Positions 1 through 11,727 of a DNA stretch of 64,000 nt are shown one piece after another. The notes under the pieces were generated by a model, which was given only the letters and a program-made list of their open reading frames with translations, made no database searches and was not told the origin of the DNA. The translations under genes and the position numbers were made by a program. Numbering within the stretch: the stretch's first letter is position 1; each line of letters begins with the position of its first letter. Source of the DNA: an uncultured Acinetobacter sp. (GTDB lineage Bacteria > Pseudomonadota > Gammaproteobacteria > Pseudomonadales > Moraxellaceae); NCBI RefSeq assembly GCF_947626835.1, contig NZ_CANQTS010000005.1:1-64000 (forward strand). Direction: 5' to 3'.

Positions 1-138
1 ATGGTTATGCCTGGTGACAACGTTGAGATGTCAGTAGAGCTTATCCACCCGATCGCAATGGACGCAGGCTTACGCTTCGCAATCCGTGAAGGCGGTCGTA
101 CAGTTGGTGCTGGTGTTGTTGCGAAAGTAATTGCATAA
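1..138 (+). CDS. tuf: Elongation factor Tu, C-terminal end (truncated by window start)
   Basis: Translation [45 protein letters not shown] is the conserved EF-Tu C-terminus. Confidence 0.97.
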   Translation: MVMPGDNVEMSVELIHPIAMDAGLRFAIREGGRTVGAGVVAKVIA

Positions 139-152
139 GTATTAATTGTGTG

Positions 153-182
153 AAAAAAGCGTCCCTTTGGGACGCTTTTTTT
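153..182 (+). terminator. Rho-independent terminator after tuf
   Basis: aaaaaagcgtcccTTTgggacgctttttt hairpin plus T-run. Confidence 0.9.
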
Positions 183-247
183 ATGGCTGGCTTTTTTATT
201 CAATCTTTCTATAATGCACATTTAATGTAATCGATAAGACCACGAAC

Positions 248-706
248 ATGATCCGTTTAATGCAACACAGTGATGTTCAAGCCGTTACTCAAATTGAAAA
301 AAGCGTGCAAACCCATCCATGGACGCACCAACAATTTGTTGATGCTGCGGCACAATACCAAAGCACAGTGCTTGAAAAAAATGGTAGTGTGGTTGGATTT
401 TGTATTTTACAACCTGTGCTCGATGAAGCAAATTTATTACTTATGGCAGTCGATCCAAGCCAGCAAGGGCAAGGTTTAGGTTATGAGCTGCTTACAGCTT
501 CGTTGGATTTATTACAGAATAATCCCGTTCAAATTTTTTTAGAAGTCCGAGAAAGTAATACCGCTGCAATTAAGCTGTATGAAAAAGCTGATTTTCATCA
601 GATTGATTTACGCAAGAATTATTATCCAAAAGCAGATGGCACGCGTGAACATGCCATTATTATGGTGAAATCTTGTAGTGATGACTTTGCCCAGTTGTTT
701 AAGTAA
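248..706 (+). CDS. rimI: Ribosomal protein S18-alanine N-acetyltransferase (GNAT)
   Basis: GNAT fold motif DPSQQGQGLGYELL and ESNTAAIKLYEKADF. Confidence 0.85.
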   Translation: MIRLMQHSDVQAVTQIEKSVQTHPWTHQQFVDAAAQYQSTVLEKNGSVVGFCILQPVLDEANLLLMAVDPSQQGQGLGYELLTASLDLLQNNPVQIFLEVRESNTAAIKLYEKADFHQIDLRKNYYPKADGTREHAIIMVKSCSDDFAQLFK

Positions 707-707
707 T

Positions 708-1523
708 TCATTTAATGATTGAATTGTTCCAACCTGACGGCAGGGTGGTCATTAAGGATCGCCCGAGTTGCTCAATTTCCTCGGCATTTAAAATACGATT
801 TAGGCGGCGCCATTGTCCATCAATCAGTAATTCTAAGGGTACGTATTGCGATTTATAGTTCATTTTGCCTGAATGTGGCACCCAATAGCCTAAATACACA
901 TAATTTAAGCCCTGCGCTTTGGCATATTCAATTTGCTTTAAGATCGCAAAAACACCCAATGAGCGACGATTTTCATCGGGATCAAAAAAAGTATAGACAG
1001 CTGAAATCCCATCGTCTAAAGGATCACAAGTGGAAACACTGACCAAGCGCTCACCATGCCAAAGTTCTAAAAAGAAGCTGTCTGTGCAGGTATGCATTAA
1101 AAATTTTTCAAATTGATCTTCATTGGGGGGATACATATCACCATCACAATGCCGCTGGTTAATGTAACGGGCATATAGATCATAATGAACCGAGCTGGCA
1201 TCTTGGGTACGCGTAATTTTAATGCTTAAATCCTGATTACGCTTCCATGCTTTTTTTTGTTGAGAATTCATTTGAAAAATATCAACAGGTACACGACAGG
1301 ATAAGCATTGGCGGCATAGGTGACATTCAGGGCGATAGACAAAATCGCCACTGCGGCGAAAACCTAAGCGTGATAGTTCTGAGAGCGTGACCACATCGAT
1401 ACGTTGTGCAGGGTCTAAAAACACCATACGTGCCGATTTATTGTCTAAATAACTGCAATTGTGCGGCGGTGTAATGTAATACTGTAATTCATTGAGCAGG
1501 GACTGCGGGTGATAAGAATTCAT
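708..1523 (-). CDS. bpt: Arginyl/leucyl-tRNA-protein transferase (Bpt/Ate family)
   Basis: Conserved YRPECHLCRQCLSCRVPV and YLGYWVPHSGKMNYKSQYVPLE motifs; next to aat. Confidence 0.9.
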   Translation of the reverse strand: MNSYHPQSLLNELQYYITPPHNCSYLDNKSARMVFLDPAQRIDVVTLSELSRLGFRRSGDFVYRPECHLCRQCLSCRVPVDIFQMNSQQKKAWKRNQDLSIKITRTQDASSVHYDLYARYINQRHCDGDMYPPNEDQFEKFLMHTCTDSFFLELWHGERLVSVSTCDPLDDGISAVYTFFDPDENRRSLGVFAILKQIEYAKAQGLNYVYLGYWVPHSGKMNYKSQYVPLELLIDGQWRRLNRILNAEEIEQLGRSLMTTLPSGWNNSIIK

Positions 1524-1546
1524 AACAAGCTCCCTCTAACTGTTTA

Positions 1547-2272
1547 TCATTCATTTAGGCACATGTTTTGCGCTATTGTTTTACTTGAAAATACACTGTC
1601 TTGATATTTTTTCCAATCAAGGGCAGGGGCATTTATCACATCTTGTAACGAATTAAGATAGGTTTGGCGAGAAAGTGTACTTGCTCCGAGGCTCAGTAAA
1701 TGCTCATTGACCAATTGGCAATCAATCCAAGGCAATTGGTTGTCCTGACCAATTAGCATTAGTGTATAAAAAGCCATTTTTGAGACGTCAGTTTGCCGAC
1801 TAAACATCGACTCACCAAAACAGCCTTGACCAATACATACGCCATATAAACCACCAATTAATTGGTGGTTTTGCCAAACTTCAATACTATAAGCATGCCC
1901 GAGTTCAAATAATTGGCAATAGCCTTGAATAATATCTTCTGAAATCCAGGTTTCATTGGCATAACTGCGTGGCATGCTACAGGCACGAATAACCTGCTCA
2001 AAAGCTCGATTTACACTGATTGTATAATCAAACTTTTTCATATTGCGTAGTAAAGATTTACTTGGTTTGTAAGCAAATGGTTGAATAATACAGCGTGGTT
2101 CAGGACACCACCAACAAATGGGCTCACCTTCAGAAAACCAAGGGAATAAACCATGTGTGTAGGCTTCAAGCAAGGTACTTGGGGCTAAATCAGCACCCAC
2201 ACAGATTAGCCCATGGCCTTCAGGATCTACGGCTATGGGGTCGGGGAAAATAAATTGAGAGGCTGTGAGCAT
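1547..2272 (-). CDS. aat: Leucyl/phenylalanyl-tRNA-protein transferase
   Basis: [27 protein letters not shown] and [19 protein letters not shown] motifs. Confidence 0.95.
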   Translation of the reverse strand: MLTASQFIFPDPIAVDPEGHGLICVGADLAPSTLLEAYTHGLFPWFSEGEPICWWCPEPRCIIQPFAYKPSKSLLRNMKKFDYTISVNRAFEQVIRACSMPRSYANETWISEDIIQGYCQLFELGHAYSIEVWQNHQLIGGLYGVCIGQGCFGESMFSRQTDVSKMAFYTLMLIGQDNQLPWIDCQLVNEHLLSLGASTLSRQTYLNSLQDVINAPALDWKKYQDSVFSSKTIAQNMCLNE

Positions 2273-2331
2273 ATGAAATTATCCGCAAGATCATGCTCAA
2301 GCATAGAAGATCTTGCGGTTGAAGTTAAGAT

Positions 2332-3879
2332 TTAAGCAAATAATTTTAATTGCTGGGCAATTTTAATATGATCTGCATCAAGGAAATTTTGAGCTTTTTG
2401 TAGCACAATCTCTCGACTTATGGTCGGGTCTGTGACAGCTTCACCTTGATCATTAAGCACCAATAAATTCAGGCTTTGCAAGGTTTTCAACACAAAATCA
2501 GCAAACTGTTCTTTTGTAGTTAATTTTTCAATGAAATAGGCACGATAGAATAATTGTGCAAATTGATCAACGGGGATACCAATTCCTGAATATGGATTAG
2601 CAAGTACAGAATACTGGCTGTGGAAGCTGGCTTGTTGCAATAAAAACTGGTTTAAACGTTGTGATTGCTGCACCACAGCTTCACTTGGTTGCTCAAGGCA
2701 GGGCTGCATATGTCCTGAGTGACATAAGATAACCACTGCATTGAGCACTGCGGCAAAGTCAAGTTGAGTTTCATTGATCACTTGTTCAAGTGTTAAAGGT
2801 GCATAGTCATGTTGCAAGAAACATTGGGTTAAAGGTGTATAGATCTCTTGGAGTAAGTTAAATTCACCTAAATGACCAGAAATTTTCATAGGTATTTGGT
2901 GAGGCGCGCTGAGTAACACAAAAGAAATCTGCTTTAAACGATGCTTCAGTTGTAACGGACTTAAGGTATTTTTACCCCGAATATACAGATCACGTCTAAA
3001 TTGTGAATTGGTAAAATAGTCGCGGCATTGTTCTTTTAAAATAGGATGCTCAATGCTGTTCAGGAATTCTTGATGTTGTGCAGTAAAGTTAATTTTATCT
3101 AAATGACTATTTAAATCACTCGAGCCTGCATAGCTGAGTTTGACAGAATCCATGGTACGCATGACTTGCTGAAAAGAGAAACATTGCCAATCTTGGTTTA
3201 AATATTCATGAATTAAATAATGTGGGTTCTGCTTTTGGAGCTCTATAACTTTTTGTAGCGCATGGGGATTACGTTTAGCGAACAGAGGCTGTTGTTGTAG
3301 CAGCGCTTCACTAAACTGCAGTGAATCTTGTACTTTTTGAATTGGATTTAGACTTTTACTGTTGTATTCATAATGACTATGGAATAGCTCACGAATCGGC
3401 ATATTTGCCGCCCAACCGGTTAAACAGTTATAACTCACATAGACAATGCCATTGGGTTTTAAATATTGGCGTATAAATTTAAGAATAATGGCCTGATTTT
3501 CGTGACTGATCCAACTCCAAATACCATGTAAACTGATACTGTCAAATTGAGGTAAGTCACTGTTGAGCAATTCTTCAAAGCTAGCATCATAAAAATGGTG
3601 TGGCGCTTTGGATTTTTTTGCTAACATATTGGCATGCGCAGCATGAGCTGGATTAAAGTCTGTGCCATAAAATAACCCGTTAGATGAGGCAGCGTGTACA
3701 TTAATACTGACCCCTTGCCCAAAACCTAACTCACAGTGCTGTTGCTGTTCGGTGTCATTGAGCGTATCAATTCCATTTACCAATAAGCAAAACTTCTGAA
3801 AATTCGGACTCAGCTCTTTGTAGTAGCCATAGGTGTAATTTACCTCGGTTTGGTAGCCGTCTGTCCAATTCGTTGCCAT
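2332..3879 (-). CDS. Class I SAM-dependent methyltransferase with methyltransferase-regulatory domain
   Basis: ELGFGQGVSINVHAAS SAM motif, LHGIWSWI; long C-terminal regulatory-type domain. Confidence 0.75.
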   Translation of the reverse strand: MATNWTDGYQTEVNYTYGYYKELSPNFQKFCLLVNGIDTLNDTEQQQHCELGFGQGVSINVHAASSNGLFYGTDFNPAHAAHANMLAKKSKAPHHFYDASFEELLNSDLPQFDSISLHGIWSWISHENQAIILKFIRQYLKPNGIVYVSYNCLTGWAANMPIRELFHSHYEYNSKSLNPIQKVQDSLQFSEALLQQQPLFAKRNPHALQKVIELQKQNPHYLIHEYLNQDWQCFSFQQVMRTMDSVKLSYAGSSDLNSHLDKINFTAQHQEFLNSIEHPILKEQCRDYFTNSQFRRDLYIRGKNTLSPLQLKHRLKQISFVLLSAPHQIPMKISGHLGEFNLLQEIYTPLTQCFLQHDYAPLTLEQVINETQLDFAAVLNAVVILCHSGHMQPCLEQPSEAVVQQSQRLNQFLLQQASFHSQYSVLANPYSGIGIPVDQFAQLFYRAYFIEKLTTKEQFADFVLKTLQSLNLLVLNDQGEAVTDPTISREIVLQKAQNFLDADHIKIAQQLKLFA

Positions 3880-3930
3880 GTTACCCTCAAATTCTATTAA
3901 TTTTGTTTATAAAGTCATATTTACATAGAA

Positions 3931-3962
3931 AAAAACCACCATAACTGGTGGTTTTTGTATTT
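3931..3962. terminator. Bidirectional-looking hairpin between trxB and the methyltransferase gene
   Basis: aaaaaaccaccataactggtggttttt. Confidence 0.7.
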
Positions 3963-3971
3963 TAAGCGATA

Positions 3972-4964
<993 letters not shown>

Positions 4965-5185
4965 TTATACAGGTAAAAGCCCAAAGCGTCTTATGAGTTA
5001 AATGTGGATATTTTTGATCATGTAAATTGATTTAAGCTATATAGCCAACAAAACAAGTTTAGCATTGAGTTAACAATATCTAGCGATTCTGCTGCATCTT
5101 TTTTTTCGCAACAGGTGCATAATATTGCTCTTTAGTAGGTATTGCCTGCTTTGAATTTTGAACCCCATTAGCCACAGGATCGGAT

Positions 5186-8100
5186 ATGACTGCAATGTCG
5201 AGTGCTTATGCACAGCGCTTATTACAGACATTATTTTTGCTTTCATTTGGGACATATTGGTTCCTTGCAACAGTAACGTATACGCCGTTTGACCCAGGTT
5301 GGATGCACATTTCCAGTGATACACAGCAGGTATCTAATGCCAGTGGTGTGGCAGGGGCATGGCTTGCAGATTTGCTGTTTGGCTTTTTAGGTTGGGCAAG
5401 TTTATTGTTGCCAATTTACTTTTTTATGGAAGCTGTACAGGTGTGGTGGCCACATAGTTTTCTAACGCGTCCGTTTCGTTATGCAGCGCAATTTTTCATT
5501 TTACTGGCCACCTCAAGCTTATTGTATTTGTTTTGGGAGATGCCAGCCGATACGCTTGCCAATGCCTCAGGTGGTATTATCGGCTATGAACTTGGCCAAA
5601 GTTTAACTGGTTTATTAACCATTTACGGCGCAGCAATATTTTTAGTGGCTTTTTTAGTGTTGTTGTTTACCTTGGCTTTTGGTGTTAAGTGGAACAAAAC
5701 TTTGATTACCTTAAAAGCCCTACCGGCACAGTTACAAGACTTATTTTATAAAAATGTACCCGAAAGTGAAGCTGTATTTGATCGGACTACACCAGCGGCA
5801 AAAATAACACCGCTTGAGGCATCACAAGCAAGTATCGTGACACCCGTACAAGAGCATCAGCCGGTACAACAGGCACCTGTACGCGATGCTGTGGCAGAAC
5901 GTTTGTTTAACGATATGCTCCATAAAGAGCGTCTTGCTGAGGAGCAACGCGCACAACAACAACGCGATGCTGAACTGGCCCAACAACAGCAAATTGAACA
6001 GCAGGCAGCGGATTTACAAGCCAAACAACATGCTCAACAAGAACACGAACAGCGTCTTGTAGCTGCACAGCACGCCCAAGAACAACAACGTGAAGCGGCA
6101 GCTAATACCGAAGTATGGCGTGCGCTACAGAGTGAACAAGCCCAAGAACAAGAAATTGATGCCTTACTGAAAGCTGCTGATGCTGACCTTGTCGTTGAAG
6201 CTCAAGAATCTCCTGTCAAGCCTGTGGCAGTTGCAGTACAACAAAAGCCAGCGTTGGATTGGGATGACGACAAGATTTTTGATGAGTTAATGGCCAATGT
6301 GCCCAAAACAAGCACGCAAAAAGATGACAGTGATGTGCTGGTTGCTCCGGTGTTAACTAAGCCTGAGCATGAACAACAGCACGCAGATGCCGATATTGCA
6401 GCAGAACTTGCCGCGATTGATGAAATCTTAAAAGATCAGCCGCGTGTGGCAAGCAGTTATGCGCAATCTTCTGCCTTTGTACAAGCCCCAATTCAAACTG
6501 TCGTTGCTATGCCCAGCATAAGCGCAATGCCAGAGCAAGCTGATGAAGAGCTTGAATTAGAAAAAAGCCTTGCAGCTGCTCAAGAGCAAATGATTGAACC
6601 TGAGCCACAACCGAGTGTTAGTAGCGAAAAAAAAGAGCTGTCTAAAGAAGAATTTATTCAAGCGTGGCAAGAAACTGCAGGTCCTGTGCAAGAGATTCCT
6701 GATGAATTTGATGCACCTTTAACCGATGCTTTTGGTCGTCCTATGTCACGTGCGATGCAAGTGGCAAAAAAACGTCAGGATTTATCACCTTTACCGGGCA
6801 TCGATTTATTAGATCCAGTTGATCCAAATAAAAAAGTTAATTTTACCCAAGACCAACTCAGCCGTTTATCTGAGCTGCTTGAAATTAAATTACAAGAATT
6901 TAATGTTAAAGCCAAAGTCATTGAAGCACAGCCGGGTCCCGTGGTCACTCGCTTTGAATTGGATTTAGCACCAGGGGTAAAAGCCTCAAAAGTCACCAAT
7001 ATTTCACGCGATTTAGCCCGTTCTATGTCAATGGCGTCGGTGCGTGTGGTCGAAGTCATTCCCGGTAAACCTTATATTGGTATTGAAGTACCTAATAGCA
7101 GCCGTGAAATGGTGCGCTTGATTGAACTGGTCACAGCACCTGCCTTCACTGACCCACAGGGTTTACTGTCTATGGCAATGGGTAAAGATATTTCAGGTCG
7201 TCCGGTGATTGCTGATTTAGGTAAAGCCCCACATATGTTGGTGGCAGGTACCACAGGTTCAGGTAAGTCGGTGGCAGTTAACTCGATGATTTTATCGATG
7301 TTACTCAAATACAGCCCTGATGAATTGCGTTTAATCTTAATTGACCCTAAACAGCTTGAACTTGCCAACTATAGCGATATTCCACATCTGTTAACGCCTG
7401 TGGTCACAGATATGAAAGATGCCGTCAATGCACTGAATTGGTGTGTGAATGAGATGGAGCGTCGTTATAAACTGATGTCGTTCTTAAAAATTCGTAAACT
7501 TGCCGATTACAACCGTAAAGTGGAAGAGGCGATTGCCAATGGTGAAGATTTAATTGATCCGACTTGGAAAGCCAGTGAGTCTGTTGCCGGTGAATTTGCA
7601 CCACGTTTGCAGCCTTTGCCTGCCATTGTGATTGTGGCAGATGAATTTGCCGATATGATTATGCAAGTGGGTAAAAAAGCTGAAGAGATGATTACGCGCT
7701 TGGCACAAAAATCACGTGCCGCAGGTATTCATTTATTACTCGCCACACAACGTCCATCGGTGGATGTGATTACTGGTCTTATTAAAGCCAATATCCCGAC
7801 CCGTGCTGCCTTACGCGTCAACTCTAAAATTGACTCACGCACCATTTTAGATGCCAGTGGTGCTGAAGACTTACTTGGTCATGGCGACATGTTGTTTTTA
7901 GGGCCGGGTAAAATTGAACCAGAACGTGTACATGGTGCCTTTATTAGTGATGATGAAGTCAATCGCATTTGTGATGCGTGGCGTGAACGCGCAGCACCGA
8001 ACTATGTCGATGAGATTCTCACTCCTTATGATGAAGAACCTACAAGCCGTGGTTTTGAAGATGGCGAGGGTGGGGCTGATCGTGATGCTTTATATGACCA

Positions 8101-8263
8101 ATGTGTGGCATTTGTGCTCGAAACGCGTAAAGCCACCACATCATCTTTACAACGTAAATTTAGCTTAGGGTATAACCGTGCTGCACGCATTATTGACCAA
8201 ATGGAAGAAAACGGTATTGTCAGCGCCTTAGGTGCCAATGGTAAACGTGAAATTTTAGTGTAA
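5186..8263 (+). CDS. ftsK: DNA translocase FtsK
   Basis: N-terminal TM segments, Q/A/E-rich linker, HMLVAGTTGSGKSVAVNSMI Walker A, C-terminal gamma winged helix (SLQRKFSLGYNRAARIIDQMEENGIV). Confidence 0.96.
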   Translation: MTAMSSAYAQRLLQTLFLLSFGTYWFLATVTYTPFDPGWMHISSDTQQVSNASGVAGAWLADLLFGFLGWASLLLPIYFFMEAVQVWWPHSFLTRPFRYAAQFFILLATSSLLYLFWEMPADTLANASGGIIGYELGQSLTGLLTIYGAAIFLVAFLVLLFTLAFGVKWNKTLITLKALPAQLQDLFYKNVPESEAVFDRTTPAAKITPLEASQASIVTPVQEHQPVQQAPVRDAVAERLFNDMLHKERLAEEQRAQQQRDAELAQQQQIEQQAADLQAKQHAQQEHEQRLVAAQHAQEQQREAAANTEVWRALQSEQAQEQEIDALLKAADADLVVEAQESPVKPVAVAVQQKPALDWDDDKIFDELMANVPKTSTQKDDSDVLVAPVLTKPEHEQQHADADIAAELAAIDEILKDQPRVASSYAQSSAFVQAPIQTVVAMPSISAMPEQADEELELEKSLAAAQEQMIEPEPQPSVSSEKKELSKEEFIQAWQETAGPVQEIPDEFDAPLTDAFGRPMSRAMQVAKKRQDLSPLPGIDLLDPVDPNKKVNFTQDQLSRLSELLEIKLQEFNVKAKVIEAQPGPVVTRFELDLAPGVKASKVTNISRDLARSMSMASVRVVEVIPGKPYIGIEVPNSSREMVRLIELVTAPAFTDPQGLLSMAMGKDISGRPVIADLGKAPHMLVAGTTGSGKSVAVNSMILSMLLKYSPDELRLILIDPKQLELANYSDIPHLLTPVVTDMKDAVNALNWCVNEMERRYKLMSFLKIRKLADYNRKVEEAIANGEDLIDPTWKASESVAGEFAPRLQPLPAIVIVADEFADMIMQVGKKAEEMITRLAQKSRAAGIHLLLATQRPSVDVITGLIKANIPTRAALRVNSKIDSRTILDASGAEDLLGHGDMLFLGPGKIEPERVHGAFISDDEVNRICDAWRERAAPNYVDEILTPYDEEPTSRGFEDGEGGADRDALYDQCVAFVLETRKATTSSLQRKFSLGYNRAARIIDQMEENGIVSALGANGKREILV

Positions 8264-8293
8264 AAAAAGCCTGCAGATGCAGGCTTTTCTTTT
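8264..8293 (+). terminator. Terminator after ftsK
   Basis: aaaaagcctgcagatgcaggcttttctttt. Confidence 0.85.
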
Positions 8294-8310
8294 AGCTTCA
8301 TTGGCTTAAA

Positions 8311-8598
8311 TTAAGCGAATTTCGCCAATACAGCTAAAAACTCAGCGCTATGGCGTGGGAATTTTGCAATCACGTCATGAATACGTTGACCTTCAGGATT
8401 TGTAGCATTTACATTGCGACCATCTGCTACAAATTGAGTTAATAAACGTTCATAGTCACTTGGACGCATGTGTTTATATGCATGGTAAAGAACGTGAAAA
8501 TCTGCATCTACACTTGCAGGAGGCAGCTGAGTTAAATAGGCAAATACACGCTCGTCTGACCATTCTTCGTTAAACGTCGCTGGCTGAGATAATGCCAT
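8311..8598 (-). CDS. Small conserved hypothetical protein (PA4642-like)
   Basis: 95-aa ORF MALSQPATFNEEWSDERVFAYLTQLPP... in a plausible intergenic setting. Confidence 0.65.
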   Translation of the reverse strand: MALSQPATFNEEWSDERVFAYLTQLPPASVDADFHVLYHAYKHMRPSDYERLLTQFVADGRNVNATNPEGQRIHDVIAKFPRHSAEFLAVLAKFA

Positions 8599-8693
8599 CG
8601 CAATCTCCTTGGCTTGTTGTCAATCATTAAAAAGGCAAAATAACTTGCGCTATTTTGCCTTGATTCAATTTGCTTGACTAATCAGAATTGAGA

Positions 8694-8966
8694 TTATCGC
8701 TCTTCAGGCAAATTGATATTCATTTCTAACATTTCTAAATTGGCTTCTGAACGCACTGCCATTTGGATGTGCTGCTCATCGACACCACGCACGTAGCGGT
8801 TCACCACTTGCATGATTTCTTTTTTCATCTGCTCAATTTTTTCAGGGGTTAAGCGTTTGCTTAAGCCTTTTTCTGATGCCACGATGACTTTTAAACGATC
8901 TTTGGCGGTTTGCGCACTCGAGGGTTTTTCATCACCGCTAAACAACTTACTCCAAAATCCTGCCAT
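8694..8966 (-). CDS. minE: Cell division topological specificity factor MinE (start reassigned to MAGFW)
   Basis: AKDRLKVIVASEKGLSKRLTPEKIEQMKKEIMQVVNRYV; directly downstream of minD. Confidence 0.95.
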   Translation of the reverse strand: MAGFWSKLFSGDEKPSSAQTAKDRLKVIVASEKGLSKRLTPEKIEQMKKEIMQVVNRYVRGVDEQHIQMAVRSEANLEMLEMNINLPEER

Positions 8967-8967
8967 C

Positions 8968-9789
8968 TTAAGCTCCAAATAGTCGTGCTAACCAACCTTT
9001 TTGTTTGACTTCTAGGTGACGATAAGGACGATCTTCGCCTAAGAAACGCGCCACAAGGTCATCATAAGCTTGGCCTGCAGGTGAGTCTGTGTACAAAATA
9101 GCCGGCTTACCTTCGTTAGAGGCTTGTAAGATGCTCTTGCACTCAGGAATGACACCTAAGGTCGGGACTTTTAAGATATCTTTTGAAATATCGTCAATCG
9201 TGAGCATTTCTTGTTTTTCAGCACGTTCTGGATTAAAACGTGTAATACATAAATGTTTACGAATTCGACCTTCGTTGTTTTCTACTTTTTTGGTTTTGCT
9301 GTCGAGCATGCCAATAATACGATCTGAGTCACGCACTGAAGAAATTTCAGGATTGGTTACAATGATTGCTTCATCGGCATGGTACATGGCTAAAATCGCA
9401 CCACGTTCAATACCGGCAGGCGAGTCACAGATAATATAATCAAACTCTTGTGCGAGTTCGTCCATGACACGTGCGACACCTTCATCGGTTAAGGCATCTT
9501 TATCACGCGTTTGTGATGCAGGTAAGATATAGAGGTTTTCAATGTCTTTGTCACGAATTAAGGCTTGTTGTAAGCGTGCTTCGTTATTTAAGACATTGAC
9601 AAAATCGTACACCACGCGGCGCTCACAACCCATGATAAGATCTAAGTTACGTAAGCCTACGTCAAAATCAATAACAACAGTTTTGTGGCCACGTAGGGCT
9701 AAACCTGTTGCAAACGATGCACTTGTTGTAGTTTTACCTACGCCACCTTTGCCTGATGTTACGACAACAATTTTCGCCACCGAATCCAC
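8968..9789 (-). CDS. minD: Septum site-determining protein MinD
   Basis: VVTSGKGGVGKTTTSASFATGLA deviant Walker A; C-terminal amphipathic helix KGWLARLFGA. Confidence 0.97.
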   Translation of the reverse strand: MDSVAKIVVVTSGKGGVGKTTTSASFATGLALRGHKTVVIDFDVGLRNLDLIMGCERRVVYDFVNVLNNEARLQQALIRDKDIENLYILPASQTRDKDALTDEGVARVMDELAQEFDYIICDSPAGIERGAILAMYHADEAIIVTNPEISSVRDSDRIIGMLDSKTKKVENNEGRIRKHLCITRFNPERAEKQEMLTIDDISKDILKVPTLGVIPECKSILQASNEGKPAILYTDSPAGQAYDDLVARFLGEDRPYRHLEVKQKGWLARLFGA

Positions 9790-9845
9790 TCCTGTTAGGG
9801 TTTAAATACGCAGTTTTATGACGTATTTTGGTGATTATTTATACA

Positions 9846-10550
9846 TTAAAATTCTAAAGCTTCAAATACAAGCTCTTGAGCGTCATTTAAATAAATATGT
9901 ACAGGTTTTTTGGTCATATGAGCCGGGATATCATCCGCAACACAGTACGTACCTGCAATTGAAACCAACTCCGCTTCTAAGGAGTGGCAAAAGATGCGTG
10001 CTGCATGATTGCCGCCTGCACCGGCAATCACTCTACCTCGTACACTACCATAAATATGTATGTTTCCAGAAGCGATCACTTCTGCACCACTGTTCATTCC
10101 TGCACTTAAAATGATATCGCCGTGGTCTTGTACAAGGCATTGACCCGTACGCAACATTTCATTGTGATAAGAAGTTGCATGATGAATTTTTGCCGCAGCA
10201 GGCTGTGCTTCATCTTGCGTTGGTGCGGCAGTTTCCACCACTTGTTCTTGTGTGGCTTTAATCCGCTGCAAAGGACGGTCAGCCGGCAACACTGGAAATT
10301 GAATTAAACGTGCTGCATCGCCCAAAATTCCATCCACCACCGCCATAGGTTGTAAATCTAAACTGATTAACAATTGAATAAGAGCAATCAGCTCTTGTTC
10401 AACGGTTGAATCTAAGATGACCAACGTGCCTTGTGAGCCAGTGTCTTTGAGCATCTGGGTCAGTTGTTCTCGGATCGCACGATGATCATTTGTATCAAAG
10501 GTTAATCGGGTAAAATTAACCATTCTGCCGGTGATCCGGATATCCGCCAT
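9846..10550 (-). CDS. minC: Septum site-determining protein MinC
   Basis: [57 protein letters not shown] beta-helix domain; upstream of minDE. Confidence 0.95.
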   Translation of the reverse strand: MADIRITGRMVNFTRLTFDTNDHRAIREQLTQMLKDTGSQGTLVILDSTVEQELIALIQLLISLDLQPMAVVDGILGDAARLIQFPVLPADRPLQRIKATQEQVVETAAPTQDEAQPAAAKIHHATSYHNEMLRTGQCLVQDHGDIILSAGMNSGAEVIASGNIHIYGSVRGRVIAGAGGNHAARIFCHSLEAELVSIAGTYCVADDIPAHMTKKPVHIYLNDAQELVFEALEF

Positions 10551-10653
10551 ACTTGTTCCTTAAAACTTCTTTTTTAGGTCGAAGTCATGTTATTAAATAG
10601 AGCAAATCCTAGACCAATTTGCATGATTTCTCTAGCGTATCCGTTAAATATTT

Positions 10654-11718
10654 TCATGCCTTAGGTTCTTGCTCTGGTTGTTTTTGTTCTAGCACTTGTT
10701 GCCATTGTTTAATCTTCACTTGCTCACGTAAGGCTTCTAAACTTTCAAACACAGCAGATTCAACCAAACGGTCAATTTCAGGGTTATTTTCAATGGCAAT
10801 TTGACTGACTTTGTTGGCAATCATGCGATAGGTGGCATTTTCTTGGCGTGAAGATTGATGGGTAAAGGGTTGTAGTAAACCTTGGCTAATATTTTCACCT
10901 AAACGCTGTCCAATGCTTTGAATTTGTTGTTCGATACGTCCACCTACCAATGGAATTAAACGCAGCATTTGCGACAACTCAGGCGTATCTTCAATGGCTT
11001 TATTGACCACGATCCCCACATTTTTGGCAATTTCATGGCGTTGCGCTTGTAGTTCTTTGCCTAAAGATTCTTGTAACACATCTGTTAAAGCAGTGGCGAG
11101 CATCTCACGGTGGTGATTGACCAAATCTTCAATATATTTTTTATGTGTGGTACTGGTGCTCAGCTCATGTTTCACTGCATTAATAATGGTTAAAACAATA
11201 CGACTGGTCAGTTCTTCCATCACCAAACGATAATAAAAATTGCCACGCGCGTACCAGCGCTGCGGAATGACTTTATAGCCATGACTATGTAAGTTATAGG
11301 CGATGGCAAATGCACGTCCTAAACGTAAAAAACGGAACATTGGCAAAATAGAAATAATTTCATACCAATGAATAAACGGGAAAAACCACCAACGTTGATG
11401 ATGCTTAAAGCCAATCGCAATCAGCCAACGAATAGCAAGTTCAATGGCTAAAAATGAGGTAAACCAACCTTCTGTGGTTTTAACCCAAGGATGTAGCGCT
11501 TGCTCATAAAAATCTAACACTTGCGGCAGTTGTACGAAGTTAAATAACCATTCGGCATAGTCGCTCATTAAAAATGCATTGGCGCTTAAGCAAAATAGGT
11601 TAAAGATGATCAGCCCCATCATCAAAAAATCATAGACCAGTGCCACTTTCCATCCCCATGAGCCTTCTTTGACGAAGTGAAAGGAGGATTTTAAGACTTT
11701 GTGTTGAGGCTGTTTCAT
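10654..11718 (-). CDS. Ion-transporter/voltage-sensor-like membrane protein
   Basis: Several hydrophobic N-terminal segments including SILPMFRFLRLGRAFAIAYNL (S4-like), followed by a soluble helical C-terminus. Confidence 0.55.
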   Translation of the reverse strand: MKQPQHKVLKSSFHFVKEGSWGWKVALVYDFLMMGLIIFNLFCLSANAFLMSDYAEWLFNFVQLPQVLDFYEQALHPWVKTTEGWFTSFLAIELAIRWLIAIGFKHHQRWWFFPFIHWYEIISILPMFRFLRLGRAFAIAYNLHSHGYKVIPQRWYARGNFYYRLVMEELTSRIVLTIINAVKHELSTSTTHKKYIEDLVNHHREMLATALTDVLQESLGKELQAQRHEIAKNVGIVVNKAIEDTPELSQMLRLIPLVGGRIEQQIQSIGQRLGENISQGLLQPFTHQSSRQENATYRMIANKVSQIAIENNPEIDRLVESAVFESLEALREQVKIKQWQQVLEQKQPEQEPKA

Positions 11719-11727
11719 GGGGTTCCC

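Noticed and set aside
708-2272. bpt-aat adjacency as a novel system
   Set aside because: Known N-degron pathway transferases that are commonly neighbours in proteobacteria.
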